Assembly (NCBI RefSeq): GCF_000760735.1
Contig: NZ_JMEX01000008.1
Span: forward strand, 2,576,915-2,640,914
Direction of reading: 5' to 3'
DNA length: 64,000 nt
Source: Rhodococcoides fascians A44A
GTDB taxonomy: Bacteria; Actinomycetota; Actinomycetes; Mycobacteriales; Mycobacteriaceae
Of the stretch, positions 8,139 to 16,064 are shown piece after piece. The notes below the pieces were generated by a model. The model ran no database searches. It worked only from the letters and a program-made list of their open reading frames with translations, and was not told the DNA's origin. Position 1 is the stretch's first letter. Each line of letters opens with the position of its first letter. Position numbers and translations under genes: made by a program.

Positions 8139-8858
8139 ATGCCGGACTCCGTTCCCGGTACCCACGAGGCAGAACCGCACCGTGACATCGGCGGCCGCTT
8201 GAACTGGCTACGCGCCGGAGTTCTGGGTGCCAACGACGGCATCGTATCGACCGCCGGCCTGGTCGTCGGTGTTGCCGCTGCCACCGTCGAGCGTGGTCCG
8301 GTGCTGACCGCGGGCATTGCAGGCCTGGTTGCCGGCGCGGTGTCGATGGCGCTGGGTGAGTACGTGTCGGTGAGCACACAACGCGACACCGAGCGATCGC
8401 TGTTGGACAAGGAACGCCGTGAGCTCGAGGACGAGCCCGAGCAGGAACTGGCAGAGCTTGCCGCGCTGTACGAAGCCAAAGGCCTGTCGCCGGCGACGGC
8501 CATGACGGTCGCCCAAGAATTGACCGCGAGCGATCCCTTCGCAGCCCACGTCGACGCGGAACTGGGTATCGATCCGGATGCGCTGACCGATCCGTGGCAG
8601 GCAGCGGGGTCATCGGCGGTGGCGTTCGTCAGCGGAGCTCTTCTCCCACTGCTTGCCATCGTTCTTCTGCCCGCGTCCGTCCGGATCCCGGTGACCTTCG
8701 TCGTCGTGCTGATTGCACTCGCCGCGACGGGCACGATCAGTGCGAGGCTCGGCGACGCGCCCGCTCGACCCGCCGTGACGAGAATCGTGATCGGGGGAGC
8801 GTTGGCCATGGTTGTCACCTACGGTATCGGGCAACTCGCGGGTGTCGCCGGGATCTGA
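8139..8858 (+). CDS. VIT1/CCC1 family iron/manganese transporter
   Basis: 239 residues. The start ATG 8139 has a near-ideal AGGAGGTGA 2 nt upstream. The N-terminal motif LRAGVLGANDGIVSTAGLVVGVAAA and the EYVSVSTQRDTE segment after the second helix are hallmarks of the VIT family. A charged cytoplasmic domain (about residues 85-150, Glu/Ala-rich, metal-binding in characterised members) precedes three C-terminal helices. Known family members move Fe2+ or Mn2+ out of the cytoplasm by proton antiport, so this is probably a metal exporter in the cell membrane. It is convergent with the M56 protease gene, with only 12 bp between the stops. Confidence 0.9.
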   Translation: MPDSVPGTHEAEPHRDIGGRLNWLRAGVLGANDGIVSTAGLVVGVAAATVERGPVLTAGIAGLVAGAVSMALGEYVSVSTQRDTERSLLDKERRELEDEPEQELAELAALYEAKGLSPATAMTVAQELTASDPFAAHVDAELGIDPDALTDPWQAAGSSAVAFVSGALLPLLAIVLLPASVRIPVTFVVVLIALAATGTISARLGDAPARPAVTRIVIGGALAMVVTYGIGQLAGVAGI

Positions 8859-8870
8859 CGGCGGCGTTTC

Positions 8871-9755
8871 TCACCGGAAGACCGAGGTGGGAGTTTCCCC
8901 GGCTTCCGGCGAGATCACGTCCTGCACGACGTCGGCGAGGGCTATGGACATTGCCGAGAACGCCACGATCAACACGACCGCCGCGACAACGACCGGTCGA
9001 CGTTGGGGCGGTGGCGCGGGTTCGGTCAGTGCGCGGACACGCCGCACGACGTCACCGCCGGTACTGGACAGTGCGGTCGTGTTCCGTTCGACGTGTGCGC
9101 GGAGCAACGCGGTCCGCGCGAGCGCCGACATCGCGGCGCGCCTGTTGTGCAGTGCTGCCGCGTGTTCGTCGGCATGGCGCTCCGCGGCATGACGGACGTG
9201 TCCGACGACCGGCCGCAGCAGGGGATTCAGCTGGGCTGCGATCTCCACCATCTGCGTCCAGGCACTGTGTCGGAAACGGAGATGTCCACGTTCGTGCTCG
9301 ATCACGGTCTGCAGTTCGGTGTCCGACAGCATCTCGACGAGCGCGGTCGTGACGACCACCGCACCACCTCCCGACGCGACGGCGAAGGCATCCGGTTCGG
9401 TCGACTCGACGACCACCGTCCCTCCGTTCGTACGCGCGGATGCTGAGAACGGGCGTGCGTCGCGCGCACTGACGACGACCCGACGACAGTGGGCCACGAC
9501 GGAGGCGAGCCTCCACACGACCCAACCGAGTACGACTACCCCCACTCCGATGAGTGCTGCGTTGCCGGACGCACACAGCACGGATCCGAGGGCTGCACTG
9601 GATGCGACGACGCCGAAGGCCGTGACGGCGGCAAGGACAGGGACCACGACGACCGTGGAGTACGGAGAACGATCGTCGGCCGTGCGGTGTGCGTACGTTC
9701 TCAGCGCAACCGACATGATCCACGGGAGTGCGGCGACGACGACGAAGAGTGTCAT
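8871..9755 (-). CDS. M56 family (BlaR1-like) membrane metalloprotease
   Basis: 294 residues with two N-terminal membrane helices, a further helix pair (LIGVGVVVLGWVVWRLASVV) and a last helix near the C-terminus. The zinc-protease motif is HERGH (in IEHERGHLRFRHSAW), followed by a third-ligand region (ERHADEHAAA). Unlike staphylococcal BlaR1 there is no C-terminal penicillin-binding sensor domain; such short forms are usual in actinobacteria. Its ATG overlaps the BlaI stop (ATGA), so repressor and protease are translationally coupled. By analogy it would cleave or inactivate the BlaI repressor when a signal is sensed. The signal is unknown. Confidence 0.87.
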   Translation of the reverse strand: MTLFVVVAALPWIMSVALRTYAHRTADDRSPYSTVVVVPVLAAVTAFGVVASSAALGSVLCASGNAALIGVGVVVLGWVVWRLASVVAHCRRVVVSARDARPFSASARTNGGTVVVESTEPDAFAVASGGGAVVVTTALVEMLSDTELQTVIEHERGHLRFRHSAWTQMVEIAAQLNPLLRPVVGHVRHAAERHADEHAAALHNRRAAMSALARTALLRAHVERNTTALSSTGGDVVRRVRALTEPAPPPQRRPVVVAAVVLIVAFSAMSIALADVVQDVISPEAGETPTSVFR

Positions 9756-10126
9756 GTCTCGCCGTCGGAGGAGTTCCGAGACAACAGTTCACGAAGTACG
9801 ACTTCGTCTTCGGGGTCGAGCGATGCGACGAAGTTGGCCAGAACGTCTGCCCTTTCCGCGCGCGTGTCGAGTTCGGTGCGCATTCGCATGGCCGCACGCA
9901 GAGCAGGCAATTCGTCGACCGGCGCCCGGAGTGTGTAGACGTACGAGCGCCCGCGTCGTTCGCGATCGACGAGCCTCTTGCCGTGCAAACGGACCAATGC
10001 CGTCATCACGGTCGTATGGGCGAGGTCGGAACCGAGCAGATCCCTGGCCTCGGCCACCGACAGTTCTCGGTGTTCCCCGAGCAGCTGAAGGACCGACTCC
10101 TCCAACTCGCCAGACGCTCTCCGCAC
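9752..10126 (-). CDS. blaI: BlaI/MecI/CopY family transcriptional repressor
   Basis: About 124 residues of winged-helix protein: ASGELEESVLQLLGEHRELSVAEARDLL, then the recognition region AHTTVMTALVRLHGKRLVDRERRGRSYVY, then a dimerisation helix pair. I prefer GTG 10126 because GAGGGCGAG sits just upstream and family members begin right before this first helix. The frame is open to a GTG at 10168 and a TTG at 10198. BlaI proteins bind TACA/TGTA-type dyads as dimers and are removed by a partner M56 protease, here the overlapping gene. No beta-lactamase gene is adjacent. The TACTAC-N7-GTAGTA sites at 3079 and 7549 are candidate targets, by inference. Confidence 0.87.
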   Translation of the reverse strand: MRRASGELEESVLQLLGEHRELSVAEARDLLGSDLAHTTVMTALVRLHGKRLVDRERRGRSYVYTLRAPVDELPALRAAMRMRTELDTRAERADVLANFVASLDPEDEVVLRELLSRNSSDGET

Positions 10127-10222
10127 GATCTCGCCCTCACTGTCGACCTGGTGACCAGGATAGGTCACGCCGAGCTCGGCATCGTGTGTGCGGAGCAACC
10201 GAACTGCTCGACGCGCGCAGAG

Positions 10223-10738
10223 TCAGGGTTTCGTCGGCGGCCGGTCCGCGGTGACGGGCTGCGCCGAGTCGGGGCGGGAAATGCGCCGGTAGGGCCGCTG
10301 TGGTGGTCCGATGCGGTGCATACGACGCGGCGGCTGCTCGGTCTCGTCGATCTTCTCCACTGCCGGGGGTTCCGGGGGCTGTGGTGTCGGTGCCGGTGGT
10401 GTCGGTGGTGTCGGTGCCGGCCCGATGTCGAACGAGGCACCGGCCAGGGCCCGTTCCTTCGATGTGGTGGCACCCCAGATGCCGTGCGGCTCGGCGGCTT
10501 CCAGTGCGTAGTCCCTGCAGGTGCGCATCACCGGGCAGCCGGTGCAGATGGCTTTGGCCCGAGCTTCCATGGCCGCGAGCGATCTACCCCGCGCGGTGGT
10601 CGGCGGGTAGAACAGCACAGGGTCCTCGTGTCTGCACGACCCACGCAGCTGCCAATCCCACTGCTCGGCGACGGGCTGAGGCAGGCTCGGCGGCAACGAA
10701 CGGTAGCGCGTGACGGCGGAATGCGGATCGAGCGACAT
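10223..10738 (-). CDS. WhiB family iron-sulfur transcription factor (WhiB3/WhiD-like core)
   Basis: 171 residues. The WhiB domain occupies about residues 25-95: WDWQLRGSC, then CTGCPVMRTC, giving four cysteines (C-Xn-C-X2-C-X5-C) expected to hold a 4Fe-4S cluster, followed by the GIWGATTSKER turn. WDWQLRG and EPHGIWG resemble mycobacterial WhiB3 more than WhiB1 or WhiB7. The C-terminal 70 residues are a Pro-rich, then Arg/Pro-rich tail that such proteins normally lack, encoded by imperfect short GC-rich repeats near 10380-10425. It likely works by binding the principal sigma factor. It is the first gene upstream of blaI-M56 on the same strand. Confidence 0.9.
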   Translation of the reverse strand: MSLDPHSAVTRYRSLPPSLPQPVAEQWDWQLRGSCRHEDPVLFYPPTTARGRSLAAMEARAKAICTGCPVMRTCRDYALEAAEPHGIWGATTSKERALAGASFDIGPAPTPPTPPAPTPQPPEPPAVEKIDETEQPPRRMHRIGPPQRPYRRISRPDSAQPVTADRPPTKP

Positions 10739-10747
10739 CGTTCTCCT

Positions 10748-11926
10748 TCACACCGCCGCGTGCTGCGCGAGCGTCTTGTACAGGCCTGCGACGTGCGCGG
10801 CCGTGTCGTGTACCAGTTCCCCTGTCCGCGAAGACATGTCCGCGAGGGTGGACGGACCCGCCGCGATGGAGAAGGCCGCGGCGATCCCCGCGTCGCGTAT
10901 CTCCTCGGGCGTCAAGACGACCCGTCCGGCGATGACGACGACGGGGCAGGTGGGAGGCGCGGTCCGTCGCACACCGGCAACGACCTTGCCTCGCAACGAC
11001 TGCGAATCGAAGGATCCCTCGCCGGTCACGATCATGGATGCGTCGGAGCACAGTTCCTCGAACCCGATAGCACTCATGACCATGTCCGATCCGGGCATCA
11101 GCTGCACATCGAGGTAGGCCGCAAGAGACGCAGGCAACCCGCCCGCCGCGCCCATGCCCTCGGTCGTGGTGACGTCGGTCCCGGTGGCGGATTTCAGCAC
11201 GTCGGCGAGATGCGCCAAACCGGAGTCGATGGTCTCCACGTCCGTCGGGGTTGCGCCCTTCTGCGGCCCGAACACCGCTGCGGCACCGCTGTTCCCGAGC
11301 AACGGATTGTCGACGTCGACGGCGATCCGAACAGTCACCTCGCCCGCGCGCGGATGCAGGCCGCTGACGTCGATGCTGTCGATATCGGCCAGACCGGCGG
11401 CACCCGGCTCGACGACGCTGCCCGCGCCGTCGAGAAACCGTGCGCCGAGGGCGGACAGGAAACCTGTACCGCCGTCGTTGCTCGCGCTCCCGCCGATGCA
11501 CAGCAGGATCTCGGAGACCCCGTCGTCGAGAAGTTGCCGGGCGAGTACGCCCACGCCGTGACTGTCCGCTCGCAGAGGCTGCAGCGGGGCGTCGGATACG
11601 TGAGGGAGACCGTTGGCTTCAGCAGCTTCGATGACGCCGGTCCTGCCGTCGGCGGACACCGCGATCCGCGCGGATCGGGGTCGTCCGATCGCGTCGACGG
11701 TGTCGATCTCGCTGATCCGCGCGTCGAGGGATGCTGCGAGCGCATCCAGCGTCCCCTCCCCGCCGTCGGCCATCGGGCATTCGACGATCCGCGCATCCGG
11801 TCCCAGCACGTCCCGGAAGCCGTCGGCCATCGCCGACGCCACGTCGGCGGCCGTGCCGGAGCCCTTGAACGAGTCCGGGGCAACGACGATCGTGGTTCGC
11901 CGCGCGTCGGTTCTGTGCTGTTCCAT
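10748..11926 (-). CDS. glxK: Glycerate kinase (GarK/GlxK type)
   Basis: 392 residues. Motifs of the two-domain glycerate kinase family are clear: VVAPDSFKGS near the N-terminus, ECPMADGGEGT, IGGSASNDGGTG, and DMVMSAIGFEELCSDASMIVTGEGSFDSQS. It phosphorylates D-glycerate with ATP, probably giving 2-phosphoglycerate, and feeds glycerate from glyoxylate, glucarate or tartrate breakdown into glycolysis. The CdaR-type regulator of diacid/glycerate pathways lies immediately upstream on the same strand, which supports the role. A TAACCT hexamer ends 6 nt before the ATG, so the transcript may be leaderless. The WhiB gene starts 10 bp after it. Confidence 0.92.
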   Translation of the reverse strand: MEQHRTDARRTTIVVAPDSFKGSGTAADVASAMADGFRDVLGPDARIVECPMADGGEGTLDALAASLDARISEIDTVDAIGRPRSARIAVSADGRTGVIEAAEANGLPHVSDAPLQPLRADSHGVGVLARQLLDDGVSEILLCIGGSASNDGGTGFLSALGARFLDGAGSVVEPGAAGLADIDSIDVSGLHPRAGEVTVRIAVDVDNPLLGNSGAAAVFGPQKGATPTDVETIDSGLAHLADVLKSATGTDVTTTEGMGAAGGLPASLAAYLDVQLMPGSDMVMSAIGFEELCSDASMIVTGEGSFDSQSLRGKVVAGVRRTAPPTCPVVVIAGRVVLTPEEIRDAGIAAAFSIAAGPSTLADMSSRTGELVHDTAAHVAGLYKTLAQHAAV

Positions 11927-12020
11927 GACAGTAGGTTAGGTCACCGACTCCGGTCGAGGTATGGGCTTCGTGCACATTGTTCGAGTGAAATTGTGGCAGA
12001 TATCGGTGCACGGCGCACAG

Positions 12021-13157
12021 TCATCGACGGATGTCGTCCGCGTCGACCCGTCGGGCCGACGCGAGAGCCAGCTTCATGGCCACGGCGTCGTCGAAGACCC
12101 GTAGGTCCAGCCCCGTCAGTTGCTCGATGCGGTTCAACCGCTGCACGACGGTGTTCCGGTGGGTGTGCAGAGCGGATGCCGTCGTCACGATCGACAGATT
12201 GTTCTCGATCAGTACTGCCGCGGTCTCGCGCAACGCGTCCGACAGTGGGCCGACGATTCGCCTCGCGGAGTCCAGCGCGATGGCCTCGGGCTGACGGCCG
12301 ACGAGGATGTCGATGTCGAGTGCGGTGAGCTCGTGGACGACGCCGTCCGGCAGGTGGTGCCGGAGCAGTACGTCCATCTGCTGCACGTCGACGACCAGTT
12401 CGGGCGTGGAAGCCCCCACACGCCCGGTGACGACGGAGGCGCCTGCCGTCCGCAGTCGATCGACGACGACCGCGCGGGTGCTCGCGTCGGACGAACCGAC
12501 GAGGAGCCACAGTGTGGTGTCGCGTTCCCATGCGACGACGTTGCCGATGCCCACCACGCTGTTGCGGAACCGACCGAGCGCAGCGGGGCCGGTCGACGTA
12601 CTGCGGGCAGTCACGATCGACCACGGCGGCCGGATCGGTCTGCCCACGTCGCGGAGCATGGCCACGACGCGGGCCTCGGACACTCGGGAATCGACGATAA
12701 TCGCGTTCAGTAGATCTCGCAGCGACGATTCCCTCCACCGCGCGTCGTCGAGGTGCTGCTCCTGCTTCAGCAGAAGCGACACGGTGAGCACGAGGATGCG
12801 GGCGAGAGGCTCGACGACGGCGGGGTCGCCGGTGATTCCGACGACCCCCACCGCCTCGCTTTCCGCTGCTTCGTTCTTCACCGCTTCGTTCTTCACCGCG
12901 CCGGGTTCCGCCCCGTCGTCGCTCAGGTAGAACGGCACGTTCACACCCTCGCGCATGTCCGGATCGGCACCGTCGGCGTCGATCCGGACGACGTCCCCGC
13001 GCTCGAGTGCTCGCACCGCGCCGTCGTGCAGCGTGCCCAGGCGCGCTGGATCGACGGACGCGATGATGATGCCGTGGGCATCCATGATGTTGACGTTGTG
13101 TGCGACGACTGGACGCACTTGGTCGACCACGCGCTGGGCGAGTTCGGCGGTCAGCAT
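12021..13157 (-). CDS. cdaR: CdaR-type sugar diacid/glycerate-responsive regulator
   Basis: 378 residues. The N-terminal diacid-recognition domain (about 1-130) starts with LAQRVVDQVRPVVAHNVNIMD and contains the GIIIAS and GTLHDGA motifs. A middle region is followed by a PucR-type C-terminal helix-turn-helix (ASALHTHRNTVVQRLNRIEQLTGLDL). Characterised CdaR proteins activate glucarate, galactarate and glycerate genes, so control of the adjacent glycerate kinase is likely. Oddity: a charged insert (AVKNEAVKNEAAESEAV, about residues 87-103) interrupts the diacid domain and is partly made by a perfect 15-bp tandem duplication. TACGCT just upstream of the ATG may serve a leaderless transcript. Confidence 0.88.
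   Translation of the reverse strand: MLTAELAQRVVDQVRPVVAHNVNIMDAHGIIIASVDPARLGTLHDGAVRALERGDVVRIDADGADPDMREGVNVPFYLSDDGAEPGAVKNEAVKNEAAESEAVGVVGITGDPAVVEPLARILVLTVSLLLKQEQHLDDARWRESSLRDLLNAIIVDSRVSEARVVAMLRDVGRPIRPPWSIVTARSTSTGPAALGRFRNSVVGIGNVVAWERDTTLWLLVGSSDASTRAVVVDRLRTAGASVVTGRVGASTPELVVDVQQMDVLLRHHLPDGVVHELTALDIDILVGRQPEAIALDSARRIVGPLSDALRETAAVLIENNLSIVTTASALHTHRNTVVQRLNRIEQLTGLDLRVFDDAVAMKLALASARRVDADDIRR
12868..12897. repeat. 15-bp tandem duplication (x2) inside cdaR
   Basis: GCTTCGTTCTTCACC is repeated perfectly head to tail (12868-12882 and 12883-12897). On the minus strand it encodes a doubled VKNEA in the ligand-binding domain. Confidence 0.95.
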
Positions 13158-13179
13158 CGCCCGAGCGTACCCGGGAGCG

Positions 13180-14763
13180 TCAGACCGAGACTGCTTCCTC
13201 GGCCGGGGTGCTGGTGCGGATCAAGTGATCGAACGCGCTGAGCGCTGCCGTCGCGCCCGATCCTGCCGCGACGATGATCTGCTTGAACGGCGCGGTGGTG
13301 CAATCACCTGCTGCGAAGACGCCCGGTACCGAGGTCCGTGCGTGATCGTCGACGATGATCTCCCCGCGCGGGGTGAGATCGACGGTGTCGGAGAGGAACT
13401 CGGTGTTGGGCAGCAGGCCGATCTGAACGAACACTCCGTCGAGGTCGACGGTGTGCGCGGTGTCGTTCGTTCGGTCATTGTACGCCAGCCCGGTGACCTT
13501 GGAACCGTCGCCGATGACCTGGGTGCTCAGGGTGCTGACCAGGATGTCGACGTTGGGGAGGCTGCGGAGCTTGCGCTGCAGCACGTCGTCGGCGCGCAGG
13601 TGCGAGTCGAACTCCACGAGGGTCACGTGCGCGACGATGCCGGCCAGGTCGATGGCTGCTTCGACACCGGAGTTGCCGCCACCGATGACGGCGACGCGCT
13701 TGCCCTTGAACAGCGGGCCGTCGCAGTGCGGGCAGTACGTGACGCCCTTGTTCCGGTACTCGCTCTCGCCGGGAACGTTCATCGAGCGCCACCGTGCGCC
13801 GGTGGACAGGATCACGCTACGGGAGAGAAGTCGTGCGCCGCTGGCGAGTTCGACCTCGACGAGTCCCTGCGGGGTGGCGGCGGGGGTCAGCTTGGTGGCG
13901 TTCTGGACGTTCATGATGTCGACGTCGTACTGGCGAACGTGGTTCTCCAGCTCGGCGGCGAACTTCGGTCCTTCGGTGTACGCAACGGACGCGAAGTTCT
14001 CGATACCCATGGTGTCCAGCGTCTGACCACCGAAGCGCTCGGCGACGACGCCGGTGCGAATTCCCTTGCGCGCAGCGTAGAGTGCTGCGGTTGCACCCGC
14101 AGGGCCGCCTCCGACGACGAGCACGTCGAACGGGTCCTTCTCGGAAATCGCCGTCGCGGTGCGTTCCGCGGAACCGGTGTCGAGCTTGCCGACGATCTGT
14201 TCGAGGGTCATGCGGCCGGACCCGAAGGGCTCACCGTTGAGGAACACCGACGGAACGGCCATGATGCCGCGGTCGTCGACCTCGTCCTGGAACAGCGCAC
14301 CGTCGATGGCGATGTGCTTGACGTTGGCGTTGAGCACCGACATCACGTTCAACGCCTGCACCACGTCCGGGCAGTTCTGGCAGGAGAGGGAGAAGTAGGT
14401 TTCGAAGTAGAAGTCGCCTTCGAGGTCGCGGACCTGGGCGAGCAGCGCGGCGTCTTCCTTGGAGGGGTGGCCACCGACCTGCAACAGCGCGAGCACGAGC
14501 GAGGTGAACTCGTGTCCGAGCGGGATACCGGCGAACTGAACCTCGATGTCGGTGCCGATCCGGCGGATGGCGAACGACGGCTTGCGTGGGTCGGTACCGG
14601 TGCGGGAGTGGGTGACCGAGTCCGACAGGCCGGCGATCTGGTCGAGGAGTTCGCCGAGCTCGACGGACTTGGGTGCGTCGCCAAGAGAGGACACGAGCTC
14701 GATCGGCTGCGTCACGTTCTCGAGCAGGGACTTCAGTTGATTGGCAAGTGCGGCGTCGAGCAT
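13180..14763 (-). CDS. ahpF: Alkyl hydroperoxide reductase subunit F
   Basis: 527 residues from ATG 14763 (CAGGAG 8 nt upstream; the frame is open further up but without family similarity). The N-terminal double-thioredoxin-fold domain carries C128-x-x-C131 (SCQNC). The C-terminal thioredoxin-reductase-like part has an FAD-binding [17 protein letters not shown], the redox pair C344-x-x-C347 (YCPHC), an NAD(P)H site ([12 protein letters not shown]) and the closing FAD motif GVFAAGDCT. Cysteine positions are within one residue of E. coli AhpF. It transfers electrons from NADH to AhpC. ahpC lies 130 bp upstream on the same strand. Confidence 0.96.
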   Translation of the reverse strand: MLDAALANQLKSLLENVTQPIELVSSLGDAPKSVELGELLDQIAGLSDSVTHSRTGTDPRKPSFAIRRIGTDIEVQFAGIPLGHEFTSLVLALLQVGGHPSKEDAALLAQVRDLEGDFYFETYFSLSCQNCPDVVQALNVMSVLNANVKHIAIDGALFQDEVDDRGIMAVPSVFLNGEPFGSGRMTLEQIVGKLDTGSAERTATAISEKDPFDVLVVGGGPAGATAALYAARKGIRTGVVAERFGGQTLDTMGIENFASVAYTEGPKFAAELENHVRQYDVDIMNVQNATKLTPAATPQGLVEVELASGARLLSRSVILSTGARWRSMNVPGESEYRNKGVTYCPHCDGPLFKGKRVAVIGGGNSGVEAAIDLAGIVAHVTLVEFDSHLRADDVLQRKLRSLPNVDILVSTLSTQVIGDGSKVTGLAYNDRTNDTAHTVDLDGVFVQIGLLPNTEFLSDTVDLTPRGEIIVDDHARTSVPGVFAAGDCTTAPFKQIIVAAGSGATAALSAFDHLIRTSTPAEEAVSV

Positions 14764-14893
14764 GAGGTGTACTCCTGAGATCGGAAGGGATGGTCGTGGA
14801 TTCTCAGCTCGGGCCGAGTGATCCGAACGTGGGGGATGCACCGGCGGCACAGGGCATTACACTCCTGTGCCGCCACGCACCGATCCGAACGAA

Positions 14894-15457
14894 TCAGATC
14901 TTGCCGACGAGCTCCAGCGACGGTGCGAGGGTGTCTTCGCCCTCTTCCCACTTCGCCGGGCAGACCTCACCCGGGTGGCTGCGCACGTACTGTGCGGCCT
15001 TGACCTTGCGGAGAAGCTCGGATGCGTTGCGGCCGATGCCTTCTGCGGTCACCTCGGTGAACTGCACGACGCCGTCCGGGTCGACCAGGAAGGTGCCGCG
15101 GTCGGCGAGGCCCTGGTTCTCGCGGAGAACCTCGAAGTCGGTGCTGATCTTCAGCGTCGGGTCACCGATCATCGTGTACTTGATCTTGCCGATCGTGTCG
15201 GAAGACGCGTGCCACGCCTTGTGGGTGAAGTGGGTGTCGGTCGAGACCGAGAACACCTCGACGCCGAGACGCTGCAGCTCTTCGTAGTGATCGGCGAGGT
15301 CGCCGAGCTCGGTGGGGCAGACGAATGTGAAGTCGGCGGGGTAGAAGTAGAAGACCGCCCACTTGTCCTTGATGTCCTCGTCGGAAACGGTAACGAAGGC
15401 ACCGTCTTTGAAGGCCTCAGCGGTGAACGGCTTGATCTTCTTGTTGATGAGCGACAT
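14894..15457 (-). CDS. ahpC: Alkyl hydroperoxide reductase subunit C (2-Cys peroxiredoxin)
   Basis: 187 residues from ATG 15457 with GAGG about 8 nt upstream. The peroxidatic Cys47 lies in FTFVCPTE and the resolving Cys166 in EVCPAKW, the positions seen in enterobacterial AhpC. Length and sequence are of the E. coli type that pairs with AhpF, rather than the mycobacterial AhpC/AhpD system. It reduces hydroperoxides and peroxynitrite in the cytoplasm and is recycled by AhpF, encoded next. A possible OxyR-type half-site pair lies about 95 bp upstream. No oxyR gene is adjacent. Confidence 0.97.
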   Translation of the reverse strand: MSLINKKIKPFTAEAFKDGAFVTVSDEDIKDKWAVFYFYPADFTFVCPTELGDLADHYEELQRLGVEVFSVSTDTHFTHKAWHASSDTIGKIKYTMIGDPTLKISTDFEVLRENQGLADRGTFLVDPDGVVQFTEVTAEGIGRNASELLRKVKAAQYVRSHPGEVCPAKWEEGEDTLAPSLELVGKI

Positions 15458-15551
15458 ATACGGCCTCATTCGTATTCGGGTGCGTTGGTGTCGGTTGACG
15501 ACCCTAATGATCTTGGATTGATCGGGCCAATCGATGATTGCTCAGATCTCG

Positions 15552-15566
15552 ATAGCTCGAGCTTAT
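15552..15566. promoter_or_regulatory. Possible OxyR-type site upstream of ahpC
   Basis: ATAG ctcgagc TTAT at 15552-15566 resembles the ATAG-N7-CTAT unit of OxyR sites; its centre AGCTCGAGCT is a perfect 10-bp palindrome. It lies about 95 bp upstream of the ahpC ATG. The second ATAG-N7-CTAT unit expected on the left is poorly conserved. Confidence 0.35.
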
Positions 15567-15638
15567 CGATCCAGCGTGGGCTTTCTGGACTCGATCAAAC
15601 CTAGGACCGGGCGTGACGGACTACACAGCCTCCCGCGA

Positions 15639-16064
15639 TCAGTGCGCGCGTTCCGCGGCCAATCGCTCGATCCGGGGGAGCGCAACGGCCATGATCGTCA
15701 GATACGCGGGCGCCCAGATCGGTACGCCGAAGCTCACCACGCAGCCCTCGCCGTCGGGGATCACCTCGTGTCGAGTCGCCGGAACACCCGCCACCCGCCA
15801 CGCCCAGAGACGACCGTCCTCGAACTCGGTGATGCGAAACGGCAGAGGCACCCCGACCGGGGTGAACACCCGGCCTCGGGAACCCAGGGCAAGCGGACCG
15901 GGGCGGTCCAGTTCGGCGCCGGCCACCGTCGGACCCCACACCGGCCACGCCGTCAGGTCCACCAGAACCTCCCATGCCGCGGCAGGCGGAACGGACATGG
16001 GGAGTTCGACGACGGGCATCCCGCGACGAAGGTTCAGGCGCATGCGGTGTGAGTAGCCGTTCAC
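15639..16064 (-). CDS. SRPBCC (START-like) family protein
   Basis: 141 residues. MSVPPAAAWEVLVDLTAWPVWGPTVAGAE and the later strands (FRITEFEDGRLWAWRVAGVPATRHEV) match the polyketide-cyclase/START-like SRPBCC fold, which binds hydrophobic small molecules; these proteins have no common reaction. The start GTG 16064 overlaps the PutA stop in a GTGA, so it is translationally coupled to PutA and probably made with it. A role in proline use is not obvious. It ends 181 bp from the ahpC start. Confidence 0.75.
   Translation of the reverse strand: MNGYSHRMRLNLRRGMPVVELPMSVPPAAAWEVLVDLTAWPVWGPTVAGAELDRPGPLALGSRGRVFTPVGVPLPFRITEFEDGRLWAWRVAGVPATRHEVIPDGEGCVVSFGVPIWAPAYLTIMAVALPRIERLAAERAH

Noticed and set aside
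9728-12328. Long plus-strand open frame of 866 codons opposite blaI, whiB, glycerate kinase and cdaR
   Set aside because: It is antisense to four recognisable genes, its translation is Arg/Gly/Asp-rich with no domain, and such frames arise from the high third-position GC.
12955-14778. Plus-strand open frame of 607 codons opposite ahpF
   Set aside because: Antisense shadow of ahpF, whose cysteine pairs and FAD motifs are intact. The shadow protein is low-complexity Asp/Val/Glu/Gly.
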